This document shows, in pieces, positions 28,591 to 41,475 of a stretch of 55,187 nucleotides of DNA. The number at the start of each line of letters is the position of its first letter. Within the stretch, counting starts at the first letter, position 1. The DNA is from an uncultured Spiribacter sp. GTDB lineage: Bacteria; Pseudomonadota; Gammaproteobacteria; Nitrococcales; Nitrococcaceae. Location: assembly GCA_913056145.1 (NCBI GenBank), contig CAJXMI010000002.1, positions 1-55,187 of the forward strand. The letters run 5' to 3'. The position numbers and the translations under genes were made by a program. Below the pieces are notes generated by a model that saw only the letters and a program-made list of their open reading frames with translations, did no database searches and had not been told where the DNA came from.

Positions 28591-28611
28591 TCACCAGCGG
28601 AGCGGCCGTTC

Positions 28612-29043
28612 ATGTTCGACGTCAGTTTCTGGGAGCTCCTTATTATCGGGGCGATCGCGCTGGTCGTGGTCGGCCCCGAGCGGCTGCCGCGCCTGATGCG
28701 CACGCTGGGTCTGTGGGCGGGGCGTGCCCGGGCCTCTTTTCAGTCGCTGCGTGACGAGGTGGAGCGCGAGGTCAATGCCGACGGGCTCAAGCAGACGCGC
28801 GAGGCCCTGAACCGGCAGGCCAAGGAGACCGAGCGCGAGATCAACGAGGCGGTTGATGTGAAAGGCGATGGGGCTGGCACGTCCGACGCCGGCGCTGGCC
28901 CCGCCAAATCCGCCAGCGAGGCGGCGGCCGATGGCCAGGAGCCGCCGCGGGCAGCCGGCGCGCCCGAGCAGAGCCCGGTGCGGCCGCCGTCGAGCGCTTC
29001 GGCCAACGCGCCCGACAACGACAGTCAGGAGGGCCGCGGGTGA
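28612..29043 (+). CDS. tatB: Twin-arginine translocase subunit TatB
   Basis: 143 residues. Starts MFDVSFWELLIIGAIALVVVGPERLP, the TatB signature with Glu in the helix and the VGPERLP hinge; a long amphipathic helix follows (about 30-85), then a Pro/Ala/Ser-rich tail. Binds twin-arginine signals together with TatC. Overlaps tatC by four bases. Confidence 0.95.
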   Translation: MFDVSFWELLIIGAIALVVVGPERLPRLMRTLGLWAGRARASFQSLRDEVEREVNADGLKQTREALNRQAKETEREINEAVDVKGDGAGTSDAGAGPAKSASEAAADGQEPPRAAGAPEQSPVRPPSSASANAPDNDSQEGRG

Positions 29044-29831
29044 GCCAGAACGACGCCGCTGAGCGCCCTGACGACGAGGATCGCCCGCTGCTCAGTCACC
29101 TGCTCGAGCTGCGGAGTCGCCTCATGCGGGCGGCGGGTGTTGTGCTGGTGATCTTCCTCGCGTTGTACCCATTCCGCGACCGCCTCTATGCCGAGCTGGC
29201 CGGGCCGCTCATGGCCGTGCTGCCAGAGGGCGCGTCCATGATTGCAACGCAGGTTGCCACGCCCTTTCTGATCCCGCTCAAGGTGGCGCTGGTCGGTGGG
29301 TTCTTTTTGAGCATCCCGTATCTGCTCTACCAGCTCTGGGCGTTTGTGGCGCCGGGGCTGTATCGCCACGAAAAGCAGCTCATCTGGCCGCTGCTCATCT
29401 CGAGCATCGTGTTGTTCTACCTGGGCATGGCGTTTGCCTATTTTGTGGTGTTCCCGCTCATCTTCCAGTTCTTTGCCGCGGCAACGCCCGAAGGCGTGGC
29501 GATGATGACCGATATCGGCGAGTACCTGTCGTTCATCATGACGCTGTTCTTTGCCTTTGGCGCGGCGTTTGAGGTGCCCATTGCCACCATTCTGCTGGTG
29601 CGGACCGGCGCAACCACGCGGCAGTCCCTCGCCGCGAAGCGGCCCTATGTGATCGTTGCCGCGTTTACCGTTGGCATGCTGCTCACACCGCCTGACGTGA
29701 TCTCGCAGGTACTGCTGGCAGTGCCGGTGTGGCTGCTCTTTGAGCTGGGTATCTTCTTCTCGCGCTGGTTTGCGCCGCAGGCCGATAAGGATGACGCCAC
29801 CGATTCGGCAGGCGCGGCCGACGACGAGTGA
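29040..29831 (+). CDS. tatC: Twin-arginine translocase subunit TatC
   Basis: 263 residues from GTG 29040, which overlaps the tatB stop (GTGA). Six membrane helices; conserved N-terminal HLLELRSRLMRA and first periplasmic loop region near ATPFLIPLKVAL, then FVAPGLYRHEKQ. Receptor core for twin-arginine signals such as those of the FDH alpha subunit (4080) and the small Tat protein (3847). Last gene of the his-tat unit. Confidence 0.95.
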   Translation: MSQNDAAERPDDEDRPLLSHLLELRSRLMRAAGVVLVIFLALYPFRDRLYAELAGPLMAVLPEGASMIATQVATPFLIPLKVALVGGFFLSIPYLLYQLWAFVAPGLYRHEKQLIWPLLISSIVLFYLGMAFAYFVVFPLIFQFFAAATPEGVAMMTDIGEYLSFIMTLFFAFGAAFEVPIATILLVRTGATTRQSLAAKRPYVIVAAFTVGMLLTPPDVISQVLLAVPVWLLFELGIFFSRWFAPQADKDDATDSAGAADDE

Positions 29832-29835
29832 TGCC

Positions 29836-29860
29836 GCGCCCGGGTGGCGCAGTCGTTTTT
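29836..29860 (+). terminator. Probable Rho-independent terminator after tatC
   Basis: GCGCC (29836-29840), 5-base loop, GGCGC (29846-29850), then AGTCGTTTTT. The stem is short but the U-tract and position, 4 bases after the tatC stop, fit a terminator. The rest of the 198-bp gap before sucA holds a second small inverted repeat, TGACC-TTGG-GGTCA, near 29863-29876, and no confident promoter. Confidence 0.45.
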
Positions 29861-30029
29861 ATTGACCTTGGGGTCAGAAAGTCGGCGGGTCGAGGGGGGT
29901 AAGGCGTGAATTTGGCCGTCAAAATCGTCTGTAAGCCGCGCCCTTGTTGCGTCTGGAGCCGGTGGCGCGTATTGTCTGAACAAACTCGTGTAACGAGGCC
30001 TTCCCCGCCAATACGCCAGGTGACCTGCC

Positions 30030-32867
<2,838 letters not shown>

Positions 32868-32887
32868 AACAAAAGAGCGAGGAGCCG

Positions 32888-34174
32888 ATGAGCACCGAAG
32901 TCAAGGTACCCGCACTGCCCGAATCGGTCAGTGAGGCCACCGTTGTTACCTGGCACAAGCAAGCGGGAGACGCGGTCGAACGCGATGAGAATCTGGTCGA
33001 CCTTGAAACCGACAAGGTCGTACTGGAAGTCCCGGCGCCCGAGGACGGCGTACTGGGGGAGATTCTCAAGCCCGAGGGCGAGACCGTTACCGCCGGCGAG
33101 GTTGTCGCCACCCTGACCGCTGGCGGTGGCGCCGGGGCGCCGGCCCCGGCCGAGGCTCCGGCCGAGACCGCTGGCGGCCCGGCGGCAGCCTCGGCCCCCG
33201 CAGCCGCGGCGCCGACAGAGGGCGAGATGCCCGCGCTCAGCCCGGCCGTGCGCAATCTGGTGGACTCGCATGGCCTCGACCCGCGGCAGATCGCCGGCAC
33301 CGGGCGCAACGGTCGGATCCTCAAGGAAGACGTGCTTGCGTTCATCGAGCAGGGCGGGGCAAAGACCGCTGCGCCGGCGCCGGCGCCGGCACCCGCGCCC
33401 GCGCCCGGCTCCGAGCCCGCCAGCACACCGGCAGCGCCAGTGTCGACGCCCGCCGCGGCCATCCCGGCCGGTGAGCGCGAGGAGCGCCGCGTGCCCATGA
33501 CGCGGCTGCGTCAGCGCATCGCCGAGCGCCTGGTCGAGGCCCAGCAGACGGCCGCCATGCTGACCACCTTCAACGAGGTCAACATGCAGCCGGTCATGGA
33601 TCTGCGCGGGCGCTACAAGGACCAGTTCGTCAAAACCCATGACACCAAGCTGGGTTTCATGTCGTTTTTTGTAAAGGCGGTCGTCGAGGCGCTCAAGCGC
33701 TTCCCTGCGGTCAATGCATCCATCGACGGCACCGATATCCTCTATCACGGCTACTACGACATCGGGATTGCAGTCTCGAGCGAGCGGGGCTTGATGGTGC
33801 CGGTGCTGCGCGATGCCGATCAGCTGTCGTTTGCCGAGATCGAGGCGGCCATCGCCGACTTCGGCCAGCGCGCCCAGGCCGGCAAGATCGAGCTCGACGA
33901 GCTCACCGGGGGCACGTTCACGATTACCAACGGGGGCATTTTCGGTTCGCTCGTCTCGACCCCCATTCTCAATCCGCCGCAGAGCGGCATTCTTGGCATG
34001 CACAAAATCCAGGAACGGCCCATGGCCGAAAACGGCCAGGTCGTGGTGCGACCCATGATGTATCTGGCCCATTCCTATGACCATCGCATCATCGATGGCA
34101 AGGAGGCCGTGCAGTTCCTGGTCACCATCAAGGACATGCTCGAAGACCCGGCACGTCTGCTGCTCGAGGTCTGA
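32888..34174 (+). CDS. sucB: 2-oxoglutarate dehydrogenase E2, dihydrolipoyl succinyltransferase
   Basis: 428 residues: one lipoyl domain (lipoylated Lys43 in ETDKVVLEV), an Ala/Pro/Glu linker, an E1/E3-binding domain ([22 protein letters not shown]), a second linker with an (AP)n run around 33374-33410, and the catalytic acyltransferase domain ending in [16 protein letters not shown] with the catalytic His/Asp. Transfers succinyl from lipoamide to CoA. In operon with sucA and lpd. Confidence 0.97.
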   Translation: MSTEVKVPALPESVSEATVVTWHKQAGDAVERDENLVDLETDKVVLEVPAPEDGVLGEILKPEGETVTAGEVVATLTAGGGAGAPAPAEAPAETAGGPAAASAPAAAAPTEGEMPALSPAVRNLVDSHGLDPRQIAGTGRNGRILKEDVLAFIEQGGAKTAAPAPAPAPAPAPGSEPASTPAAPVSTPAAAIPAGEREERRVPMTRLRQRIAERLVEAQQTAAMLTTFNEVNMQPVMDLRGRYKDQFVKTHDTKLGFMSFFVKAVVEALKRFPAVNASIDGTDILYHGYYDIGIAVSSERGLMVPVLRDADQLSFAEIEAAIADFGQRAQAGKIELDELTGGTFTITNGGIFGSLVSTPILNPPQSGILGMHKIQERPMAENGQVVVRPMMYLAHSYDHRIIDGKEAVQFLVTIKDMLEDPARLLLEV

Positions 34175-34198
34175 GCCCATCGAATTCGGGAGTACATC

Positions 34199-35620
34199 AT
34201 GACGGACAGTTACGACGTCATTGTTATCGGGGCCGGTCCGGCCGGCTATGTTGGCGCCATTCGCTGCGCCCAGCTGGGCATGAGCGTGGCGGTCATCGAT
34301 GAATATCAGCGCAAGGACGGCGAGCCCGCCCTGGGTGGAACCTGCCTCAATGTGGGCTGCATTCCCTCCAAGGCACTGCTCGATTCCTCCGAGCACTATC
34401 ATCGGGTGCAGTCCGAGCTGGCCGGCCACGGCATTCACGTAAAGGGCACCACGCTTGATGTGCCGCAGATGATCAAGCGCAAGGACAAGGTGGTCTCCGA
34501 TCTCACCGGGGGCATCAAGCAGCTGTTCAAGGCCAACAAGATCGAGTGGCTGCAGGGCCACGGCAAGCTGCTGGCCGAGCGCAAGGTCGAGTTCACCCCG
34601 CACAAGGGCAAGGCGCGCACGCTGGGCGCCACCAACGTCATTCTCGCGACGGGCTCGCGGCCCATCGAGATCGGCGCCGCGCCACTCGATGGCGAGCGCA
34701 TCGTCGACTCGGCGGGTGCCCAGGAGTTCAAGGAAGTGCCCAAGCGCCTCGGCGTCATCGGGGCCGGTGTGATCGGGCTCGAGATGGGCAGTGTCTGGAA
34801 TCGGCTGGGCGCCAAGGTGGTCCTGCTCGAGGCGCAGGACACCTTTCTCTCGCCGGTCGATCAGCAGGTCTCGCGTGAGGCCCGCAAGCTCTTCGAGAAA
34901 CAGGGCCTCGAGATCAAGCTGGGCTGCCGCGTCACCGACACCCGCAAGGGCAAGACGGTGAGCGTTCACTACGAGGACAGCGACGGCAAACAAAACCTGC
35001 AGGTCGACAAGCTGGTGGTATCGGTGGGGCGCCGTCCGCACACGGATGGCCTGGCCTCAGAGGATGCCAACCTGCTGACCGACGAGCGCGGTTTCGTGCA
35101 TGTTGATGATAACTGCGAGACCAACATTCCCGGCGTCTATGCCGTGGGTGATGTGGTGCGCGGGCCCATGCTGGCGCACAAGGGCTCCGAGGAAGGCGTC
35201 ATGGTGGCCGAGCAGATTGCCGGTCAGGTGGGGCATATCAACTACGACACCATCCCCTGGGTCATCTACACCGACCCCGAGATCGCCTGGGTGGGCCGCA
35301 CCGAGGCGCAGCTCAAGGCCGCGGGCATTCCGCATCGCTCGGGTACGTTCGGATTTGCGGCCACCGGCCGGGCGCGTGCCATGGATCGGGCCGACGGTAT
35401 GGTCAAGATCCTGGCGCATGCCGAGACCGACCGTATTCTGGGCGTCCACATGGTTGGCCCCCAGGTGAGCGAGCTGGTGGCCGAGGCCACGCTGGCCATG
35501 GAATACGAGGCCAGCGCCGAGGATCTCGCGCGGACCATCCATGCACATCCGACGCTGTCGGAGGCGGTCCACGAGGCGGCGCTCGCCGTCGACAAGCGCG
35601 CCATTCACAAGGCCAACTGA
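34199..35620 (+). CDS. lpd: Dihydrolipoamide dehydrogenase (E3)
   Basis: 473 residues. FAD motif VIGAGPAGYVGAIRCAQLG, redox disulphide GGTCLNVGCIPSK, NAD motif LGVIGAGVIGLEMGSVWNRLG, FAD motif GVYAVGDVVRGPMLAHKGSEEG, and the C-terminal His-Glu pair in HAHPTLSEAVHEAAL. Regenerates lipoamide for SucB. Last of the suc genes; prpC follows 28 bases on. Confidence 0.97.
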   Translation: MTDSYDVIVIGAGPAGYVGAIRCAQLGMSVAVIDEYQRKDGEPALGGTCLNVGCIPSKALLDSSEHYHRVQSELAGHGIHVKGTTLDVPQMIKRKDKVVSDLTGGIKQLFKANKIEWLQGHGKLLAERKVEFTPHKGKARTLGATNVILATGSRPIEIGAAPLDGERIVDSAGAQEFKEVPKRLGVIGAGVIGLEMGSVWNRLGAKVVLLEAQDTFLSPVDQQVSREARKLFEKQGLEIKLGCRVTDTRKGKTVSVHYEDSDGKQNLQVDKLVVSVGRRPHTDGLASEDANLLTDERGFVHVDDNCETNIPGVYAVGDVVRGPMLAHKGSEEGVMVAEQIAGQVGHINYDTIPWVIYTDPEIAWVGRTEAQLKAAGIPHRSGTFGFAATGRARAMDRADGMVKILAHAETDRILGVHMVGPQVSELVAEATLAMEYEASAEDLARTIHAHPTLSEAVHEAALAVDKRAIHKAN

Positions 35621-35648
35621 CACACCCTTCGGTCAGAGGAGGAGACCA

Positions 35649-36767
35649 ATGGCGGAAAATACCGCTGGATTGCGGGGAATCACTGCGGGCGAAACCGCCC
35701 TGTGCACCGTGGGCCAGGCCGGCACCGGCCTGACCTACTGCGGCTATGACATCCATGATCTCGCCGAGCACGCGACCTTTGAGGAAGTGGCGCATCTGCT
35801 GCTCTATGGCGAGCTGCCAACCGCCGCCCAGTTGGCCTCGTACCAGGAGCGCCTGCGCGGTCTGCGCGAGCTGCCGCCGCCCCTGCGCGAGGTGCTCGAG
35901 CGCATTCCGGCAAACGCCCATCCCATGGATGTCATGCGCACCGGCTGCTCCATGCTGGGTAACCTCGAGACCGAGGCCGGCTTTGGCGAGCAGGATCACC
36001 ACATCGATCGCATGCTGGCCACCTTCCCGGGCATCATCACTTACTGGCACCGGTTTGCCAGCGACGGCACGCGGATCGACACCGACAGCGACGAGGCCAG
36101 TATTGGCGGGCACTTTCTCCGGCTGCTTCATGGCAGCACGCCTGATCCGCTGCACGTCAAGGTCATGCACGCCTCGCTTATTCTCTACGCCGAGCACGAG
36201 TTCAACGCCTCCACGTTCACCGCCCGGACCTGCGCTTCAACACTGTCCGATATCCACTCGTGCATCACGGGCGCCATCGGCACTTTGCGCGGCCCGCTGC
36301 ATGGTGGTGCCAACGAGGCGGCGATGGCCATGATCGAGGACTGGCAGACGCCGGACGAGGCCGAGACTGCGCTCATGGGCATGCTCGAGCGCAAGGAAAA
36401 GATCATGGGCTTTGGCCATGCCATCTACCGCACCAGCGACCCGCGCAACGCCATCATCAAGGAGTGGTCGCGCAAGCTTGCCGAGCAGGTGGGCGACGCG
36501 CGGCTCTATCCGGTCTCGGAACGGGTCGAGGCGGTCATGCAACGCGAGAAGGGGCTGTTCTGCAACGCCGACTTCTTCCATGCCAGCGCGTATCACTTCA
36601 TGGGCATCCCGACCCCGCTGTTCACGCCGATCTTCGTGATGTCGCGCCTGACCGGCTGGGCTGCCCATATCAAAGAGCAGCGTGCCAACAACCGGATCAT
36701 TCGCCCCAGTGCCGACTACACCGGCCCGGAGCTCCGCGAATGGCTCCCCATCGAGCAGCGAGGTTAA
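35649..36767 (+). CDS. prpC: 2-methylcitrate synthase (citrate synthase family)
   Basis: 372 residues from ATG 35649, preceded by GGAGGAGA. Condenses propionyl-CoA with oxaloacetate. Short citrate-synthase architecture typical of PrpC. Active-site segments: [20 protein letters not shown] (His/Asn), [12 protein letters not shown] (His) and [13 protein letters not shown] (His and following). The neighbouring prpD supports PrpC over a housekeeping citrate synthase, though dual use is possible. The longer upstream frame overlaps lpd and is rejected. Confidence 0.9.
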   Translation: MAENTAGLRGITAGETALCTVGQAGTGLTYCGYDIHDLAEHATFEEVAHLLLYGELPTAAQLASYQERLRGLRELPPPLREVLERIPANAHPMDVMRTGCSMLGNLETEAGFGEQDHHIDRMLATFPGIITYWHRFASDGTRIDTDSDEASIGGHFLRLLHGSTPDPLHVKVMHASLILYAEHEFNASTFTARTCASTLSDIHSCITGAIGTLRGPLHGGANEAAMAMIEDWQTPDEAETALMGMLERKEKIMGFGHAIYRTSDPRNAIIKEWSRKLAEQVGDARLYPVSERVEAVMQREKGLFCNADFFHASAYHFMGIPTPLFTPIFVMSRLTGWAAHIKEQRANNRIIRPSADYTGPELREWLPIEQRG

Positions 36768-36771
36768 ACCA

Positions 36772-38220
36772 ATGAGTGATGTTCGTGTACGAAGCGCCGA
36801 GCGCCCCGAGCCGGATGCCCTGCTGCGGGCGCTGGCCGATTATGTAACCGGCACGCCGATCCAGTCGGACGAGGCCTATTCCACGGCGCGCTACTGCCTG
36901 ATGGATACGCTGGCCTGCGGCATGCTGGCGCTGGAATACCCGGCCTGCACCAAGTTGCTCGGGCCGGTTGTGCCCGGGGCCGACATGCCGGGCGGCGCGC
37001 GCGTGCCCGGCACGCCGTTCCAGCTGGATCCGATTCAGGCCGCGTTCAACATTGGCGCCATGGTGCGCTGGCTCGACTTCAACGACACCTGGCTCGCCGC
37101 CGAGTGGGGACATCCGTCGGACAACCTGGGCGCCATCCTGGCGCTGGCCGACTACCAGGCCCGCAAGGCCGTCGCCGAAGGCCGTGAACCGCCGATCATG
37201 CGGGATGTGCTCACCGCCATGATTCGCGCCCACGAAATCCAGGGTGTCATCGCGCTCGAGAACAGCTTCAACCGCGTTGGCCTGGATCATGTCCTGCTGG
37301 TGCGGCTGGCCTCGGCCTGTGTCAGCACCGGCCTGCTGGGCGGTGATCATGAAGATGTCATGACCGTGGCCAGCCACGCCCTGCTCGACGGCGGCGCGCT
37401 GCGAGCCTATCGCCATGCGCCGCAGGCGGGCCCGCGCAAGAGCTGGGCGGCGGGCGATGCCTCGGCCCGGGGCCTGCGCCTTGCCTTTATCACCCGCACC
37501 GGCGAGATCGGCTATCCGGCCGCCCTGTCCGCACCCACCTGGGGCTTTCAGGATGTCCTGTTCAAGGGCAATGAGGTCAATCTGGCGCAGCCGCTTGGCA
37601 GCTACGTCATGGAGAACGTGCTCTTCAAGATCAGCTTCCCGGCCGAGTTCCACGCCCAGACCGCGGCCGAGGCGGCGATGACGCTGCACCCGCAGGTTGC
37701 CGATCGTCTGGATGACATCGACAAGATCGTGATCGAGACCCAGGAGGCGGGCGTGCGCATCATCGACAAGACCGGGGCACTCGGTAACCCGGCCGACCGC
37801 GATCACTGCATTCAGTACATGACGGCGGTGCCGCTGATCTTCGGGCGCCTGACCGCGGCCGATTACGAGGACGCCGTGGCCGCCGATCCGCGCATCGACG
37901 CCCTGCGCGAGCGCATGGAAGTGGTCGAGAACCCCACGTTCTCCGAGGACTACCTCGATCCTGACAAGCGCGCCATCGGCAATGCCGTGCAGGTGTTCTT
38001 CAAGGACGGCAGCCAGACCGAGCGTGTGGCCGTGGACTATCCCATTGGCCATCGCCGTCGCCGCGACGAGGGCATCCCGGAGCTGGTCAGGAAGTTTGAG
38101 CGGGCGCTTGCCACCCGTTTTGCGCCGCGTCAGGCAAGCCGTATCGAGGCGGCCTGTGGCGATCAGAACCGCCTCGAAGCCATGCCGGTGAACGAATTCA
38201 TGGACCTGTGGACGCAGTGA
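36772..38220 (+). CDS. prpD: 2-methylcitrate dehydratase PrpD
   Basis: 482 residues from ATG 36772, four bases after prpC. Iron-sulphur-independent MmgE/PrpD fold that dehydrates 2-methylcitrate to 2-methylaconitate. Family segments: [60 protein letters not shown] and [16 protein letters not shown]. Length equals E. coli PrpD (483). The operon lacks prpB; a PrpB-like lyase gene is 13 kb away at 51295. Confidence 0.95.
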   Translation: MSDVRVRSAERPEPDALLRALADYVTGTPIQSDEAYSTARYCLMDTLACGMLALEYPACTKLLGPVVPGADMPGGARVPGTPFQLDPIQAAFNIGAMVRWLDFNDTWLAAEWGHPSDNLGAILALADYQARKAVAEGREPPIMRDVLTAMIRAHEIQGVIALENSFNRVGLDHVLLVRLASACVSTGLLGGDHEDVMTVASHALLDGGALRAYRHAPQAGPRKSWAAGDASARGLRLAFITRTGEIGYPAALSAPTWGFQDVLFKGNEVNLAQPLGSYVMENVLFKISFPAEFHAQTAAEAAMTLHPQVADRLDDIDKIVIETQEAGVRIIDKTGALGNPADRDHCIQYMTAVPLIFGRLTAADYEDAVAADPRIDALRERMEVVENPTFSEDYLDPDKRAIGNAVQVFFKDGSQTERVAVDYPIGHRRRRDEGIPELVRKFERALATRFAPRQASRIEAACGDQNRLEAMPVNEFMDLWTQ

Positions 38221-38237
38221 CGGCATTCTTGCCGTCA
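38218..38237 (+). other. Perfect hairpin bridging the prpD stop and djlA start
   Basis: TGACGGCA (38218-38225), loop TTCT, TGCCGTCA (38230-38237). The left arm contains the prpD TGA, and its last base pairs with the first base of the djlA ATG. There is no U-tract, so it is not a classical terminator; it may attenuate or couple translation of djlA, which has no visible ribosome site. Confidence 0.55.
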
Positions 38238-39031
38238 TGAGGTTCTGGATCGGAAAACTGCTGGGCGCGGTCTTTGGCGGCCTGGCCGGGGGCTGGGTCG
38301 GCGCCCTGATTGGCTTTATTGTCGGCAACTGGTTTGACCGGGCCCTGGCCCGCGGCCGCATCGCCGGGTTTGCGGGTGCCGGCGGCTCCGGGCATCGGCA
38401 GATGGTGCACGCCGCGTTCTTTCGCAGCGTGTTCGTGGTCATGGGCCATGTCTGCAAGGCGGACGGCCGGGTGACCGAGGCCGAGATCCGCGTGGCCGAA
38501 CAGGTCATGGGGCGGATGGACCTCAACGCCACCCAGCGCGAGGAGGCTATCAGCTACTTTCGGGCCGGGCGCGATGGCGAGGCGGATCTCGAGCAGACCC
38601 TGCACGAGTTCCGCCGCTACTGCCGTGGTCATGTGCAGCTGGTGCGGATGTTTCTCGAGATCCAGATCCAGGCGGCCCTGGCGGATGGCAGTTTTGACGA
38701 TGCCGAGCGCGGTATCCTGCGACGGATTGCGCTGGGCCTGGGAATGTCGGAGGCCGACTACGCCCGCCTCGAGACCATGATGGGTGGCCACGCCGCCAGC
38801 CAGACCGGCGGCGAGTCCCAACTCAGCGCCGCCTACGACACGCTGGGGGTCACGGCCGATGCCAGTGATGCCGACGTCAAGCGCGCCTGGCGCAAGCTCA
38901 TGAGCGAGCACCACCCCGACAAACTGGTGGCGAAGGGCCTGCCCGAGGAGATGATGCGCATCGCCAAGGAACGGGCGCAGGAGATCCAGGCCGCCTACGA
39001 CACCATCAAGCAGGCGCGCGGACTGCGCTGA
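38237..39031 (+). CDS. djlA: DjlA-like membrane co-chaperone (TerB plus J domain)
   Basis: 264 residues. An N-terminal glycine-rich membrane helix (LLGAVFGGLAGGWVGALIGFIVGNWF) is followed by a TerB-like helical domain (about 55-185) and a C-terminal J domain with the HPD motif in LMSEHHPDKLVAKGLP. DjlA proteins stimulate DnaK at the inner membrane. Length and order match E. coli DjlA (271). Placed straight after prpD, separated only by a hairpin. Confidence 0.93.
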   Translation: MRFWIGKLLGAVFGGLAGGWVGALIGFIVGNWFDRALARGRIAGFAGAGGSGHRQMVHAAFFRSVFVVMGHVCKADGRVTEAEIRVAEQVMGRMDLNATQREEAISYFRAGRDGEADLEQTLHEFRRYCRGHVQLVRMFLEIQIQAALADGSFDDAERGILRRIALGLGMSEADYARLETMMGGHAASQTGGESQLSAAYDTLGVTADASDADVKRAWRKLMSEHHPDKLVAKGLPEEMMRIAKERAQEIQAAYDTIKQARGLR

Positions 39032-39063
39032 ACTTGCCGGCCAGCTCCGGGTCGGAGTAACCC

Positions 39064-39636
39064 ATGATGCCAATACGCAACACCTCCGAGCGCTGGGGCG
39101 CCGGTGCCCAGCTGCTGCACTGGCTGATGGCCCTCGGCATTCTTGCCGCCATGGCGCTTGGCTGGGTGATGGTGAGTCTGCCCATGGGCGCGCTCAAGTT
39201 TCAGCTCTATTCGGTTCACAAGAGCCTTGGCATGACGCTGCTGGCCCTTTTCTTGCTGCGCCTGGTGTGGCGCTGGGTCAATGTCGCGCCGCCCATGCCG
39301 GCCTCGATCGCCCGGCATGAGCGCTTCCTGGCCAAAAGCACGCATCGCCTGTTGTATGCGCTGATGCTGCTCATGCCGCTATCGGGCTATGTGATCAACT
39401 CGGCCGCCAATTTCCCGCTCAATGTGTTTGGCCTGATCCAGGTGCCCAATCTCACACCCCAAAGCGAGGCACTGGAGGCACTGGCCAGCAACCTCCATTT
39501 GGGATTTTTCTGGGGCTTTGCGGGGCTGCTGGTGCTGCATATCGCCGGGGCCCTGCGCCATCATTTTGTACTGCGTGACAACACGCTCCGGCGGATGCTG
39601 CCCGGTGGGCAGCGTCCCTCGGGCGGGCCACGCTGA
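39064..39636 (+). CDS. Cytochrome b561 family protein
   Basis: 190 residues, four membrane helices. Two-haem b561 (CybB-type) signatures: GAQLLHWLMALGILAAM (first His), VHKSLGMTLLALFLLRLVWR (second), SGYVINSA, and NLHLGFFWGFAGLLVLHIAGALRHHFVLRDNTLRRML at the C-terminus. ATG 39067 is an equally good start. Followed by yceI, a frequent pair. Confidence 0.92.
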   Translation: MMPIRNTSERWGAGAQLLHWLMALGILAAMALGWVMVSLPMGALKFQLYSVHKSLGMTLLALFLLRLVWRWVNVAPPMPASIARHERFLAKSTHRLLYALMLLMPLSGYVINSAANFPLNVFGLIQVPNLTPQSEALEALASNLHLGFFWGFAGLLVLHIAGALRHHFVLRDNTLRRMLPGGQRPSGGPR

Positions 39637-39668
39637 TCCGCTACCGCGCATTCAGACAGGAGGACGCC

Positions 39669-40226
39669 ATGCGTGCGCTTACACTGACCGCGCTGCTATC
39701 ACTCGCGGCGCCCGGCAGCCTGCTGGCGGCCAACGCCTGGCAGATCGACCACGATGAGAGCCGCCTTGGCTTTGAGGCCACCCAGCAGGGCGGCACATTT
39801 ACGGGCGAGTTCGGGCAGTTTGCCGCCGACATGCGCTTCTCGCCGGATGACCTGGCCGCGAGTGCATTCGATGTGACCATTGATGTCACCAGCATTGATA
39901 CTGGCAGCAGCCAGCGCGACCGCGAGCTGCCGGGCGCGGACTGGTTTTATTTTGAGCAGTTCCCGCAGGCCACCTACCGGACCACCCGCATTCGCGCGGG
40001 CACGGATGGCTACGAGGCGGTCGGCGACCTCACGCTTCGCGACAACACCCGCGAGGTGGTGCTTGCGTTTACCTGGGACACCGAGGGCGAGCGCGCCCAG
40101 ATGGTTGGCGAGGCCGTCATTGACCGGACCCACTTCGGGATAGGCCAGGGCGACTGGACCGATCCCGATGCGGTTGGCCACGAGGTGCGCGTGCAGGTGG
40201 ACCTGGAACTGACCCGGGGCGAATGA
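39669..40226 (+). CDS. yceI: YceI family periplasmic protein
   Basis: 185 residues. Signal peptide ends at LLAANA, then the lipocalin-like YceI domain: WQIDHDESRLGFEATQQGGTF, SIDTGSSQRDRELPGADWF, and FGIGQGDWTDPDAVGHEV. Members bind polyprenoid (isoprenoid) ligands, sometimes quinones, which suits its pairing with the upstream b561. GACAGGAGGACGCC precedes the start. Ends 18 bases from the convergent minus-strand gene. Confidence 0.93.
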   Translation: MRALTLTALLSLAAPGSLLAANAWQIDHDESRLGFEATQQGGTFTGEFGQFAADMRFSPDDLAASAFDVTIDVTSIDTGSSQRDRELPGADWFYFEQFPQATYRTTRIRAGTDGYEAVGDLTLRDNTREVVLAFTWDTEGERAQMVGEAVIDRTHFGIGQGDWTDPDAVGHEVRVQVDLELTRGE

Positions 40227-40244
40227 CCCGGGTAGCGACCCGTA

Positions 40245-41447
40245 TCAAGGCCCAGGGCTCGCCACGCGCACCCGATACCCCACCTCACGCTCCTCCCCGG
40301 CCGCAAGCTCGATGCGCCGCTGCAGGCCAACCGGGGTGCGCTGCCAGTCGTCCTCACCCTCAAGCAGCGTCCAGGCGCCCGGCAGGCGCTCCTCGAGCAG
40401 CAGCATTTGCGGCGCGGATTGGGTGTTGGTCAGGCGCAGGCGCCAGGCGATTTCGGTGCCGTCGCCGCCCTCGTTGCGATAGAACGCCTGGAGCCGCCTG
40501 ACCGCAACGCCATGGCTGCGCCCGGCCGTGATGGCCGCATCGGCCTCGCCGTTGGTTGGCTCGAGTTGTGACCGGTCAACCTGCGCGCTCCCGGACGGCC
40601 CGGCCCACACAACCGTCACGGGTGCCCCGGCAGCCCCCGGGGGCAGATCGGTGAGCAGCCAACGATGCATGACCGCGGCGTTTTGCGGGGCGGATTGGGC
40701 CAGATGCCCGGCCGCGCGGCTCATCAGCTCATGACGCACCGCTACCCGGGCCGGCGCATCCTCCACGATTCGTAGCGTCGCACCGGCGGCAAGCGCATTG
40801 ACCCGCAGGGGGGTGGAATCCGTTTTCTGCAGATTCGCAGCACTCACCGTGGCATCCGTGAGCGCCGTGCCCGTGCGGTTATGCAGCGTCATGGCCCGTT
40901 CAAGCTCGCCTGTTGCGCTGTCAGGCCCGGCGGCCAGCTGCAGGCGATAGTCGCTGTCCAGGGTGACCCCGGTGGCGTGGTAGTGCAGCGTGAGGCGCCG
41001 GCTGCCGCCGTCCTCGATGAACAGATCGCCGCGCCAGGGCCCTGCCGCGTCGTCGGCCTGCTCGGCTCCGCCCGCGCTGTCGCTGCCCGCGCCACGCTTC
41101 AGGCGTCCAAGCTCGGGCAGTGTCGCGCCGGACCAGTACAGGGTCTCCGGAATGAGCGTGGCGGGCAGATCCTGGATTTCTACCCGATTGCGGCCCGCGA
41201 GCACCGCCAGTTCGCGCTGGTCGGTGAAGGCCGCCGGGCCCCGGGCTGGCACTCGAATATGCAGCCCGCGCCGATCGTCGGCCGTGCTGAGCAGCCGATC
41301 GCTCCCGGCCTGCAGCGGCGCCGCGGTGATCTGTTCCGGGGCATCGGCCGCCGGGGTCGTGCTGACGCCCGTGCCCGTCTGGGCCAGGACGGGTGCTGGA
41401 GCCATGGTGGCAGCACCGATAAGCAGGAAGGCCAGCCTGTTGCGCAT
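40245..41447 (-). CDS. Exported protein with DUF4139-like C-terminal domain
   Basis: 400 residues from ATG 41447 (MRNRLAFLL), preceded by GGAGA. Signal peptide ends near VLAQTG. The middle has beta-rich segments (LFIEDGGSRRLTLHYHATG) and the C-terminal third resembles DUF4139: a TNTQSAPQMLLLEERLPG segment, a WxRTP, and a final GEEREVGYRVRV. Such proteins form predicted beta-sandwich secreted or outer-membrane-associated proteins of unknown function. An alternative start 18 codons upstream has no ribosome site. It lies 28 bases downstream of lrgB on the same strand. Confidence 0.6.
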   Translation of the reverse strand: MRNRLAFLLIGAATMAPAPVLAQTGTGVSTTPAADAPEQITAAPLQAGSDRLLSTADDRRGLHIRVPARGPAAFTDQRELAVLAGRNRVEIQDLPATLIPETLYWSGATLPELGRLKRGAGSDSAGGAEQADDAAGPWRGDLFIEDGGSRRLTLHYHATGVTLDSDYRLQLAAGPDSATGELERAMTLHNRTGTALTDATVSAANLQKTDSTPLRVNALAAGATLRIVEDAPARVAVRHELMSRAAGHLAQSAPQNAAVMHRWLLTDLPPGAAGAPVTVVWAGPSGSAQVDRSQLEPTNGEADAAITAGRSHGVAVRRLQAFYRNEGGDGTEIAWRLRLTNTQSAPQMLLLEERLPGAWTLLEGEDDWQRTPVGLQRRIELAAGEEREVGYRVRVASPGP

Positions 41448-41475
41448 CAAAGGGTCTCCGCAGTCAATTCCGTAT

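Noticed and set aside
36697-38532. Open frame of about 611 codons opposite prpD and djlA
   Set aside because: Antisense shadow that crosses two known genes.
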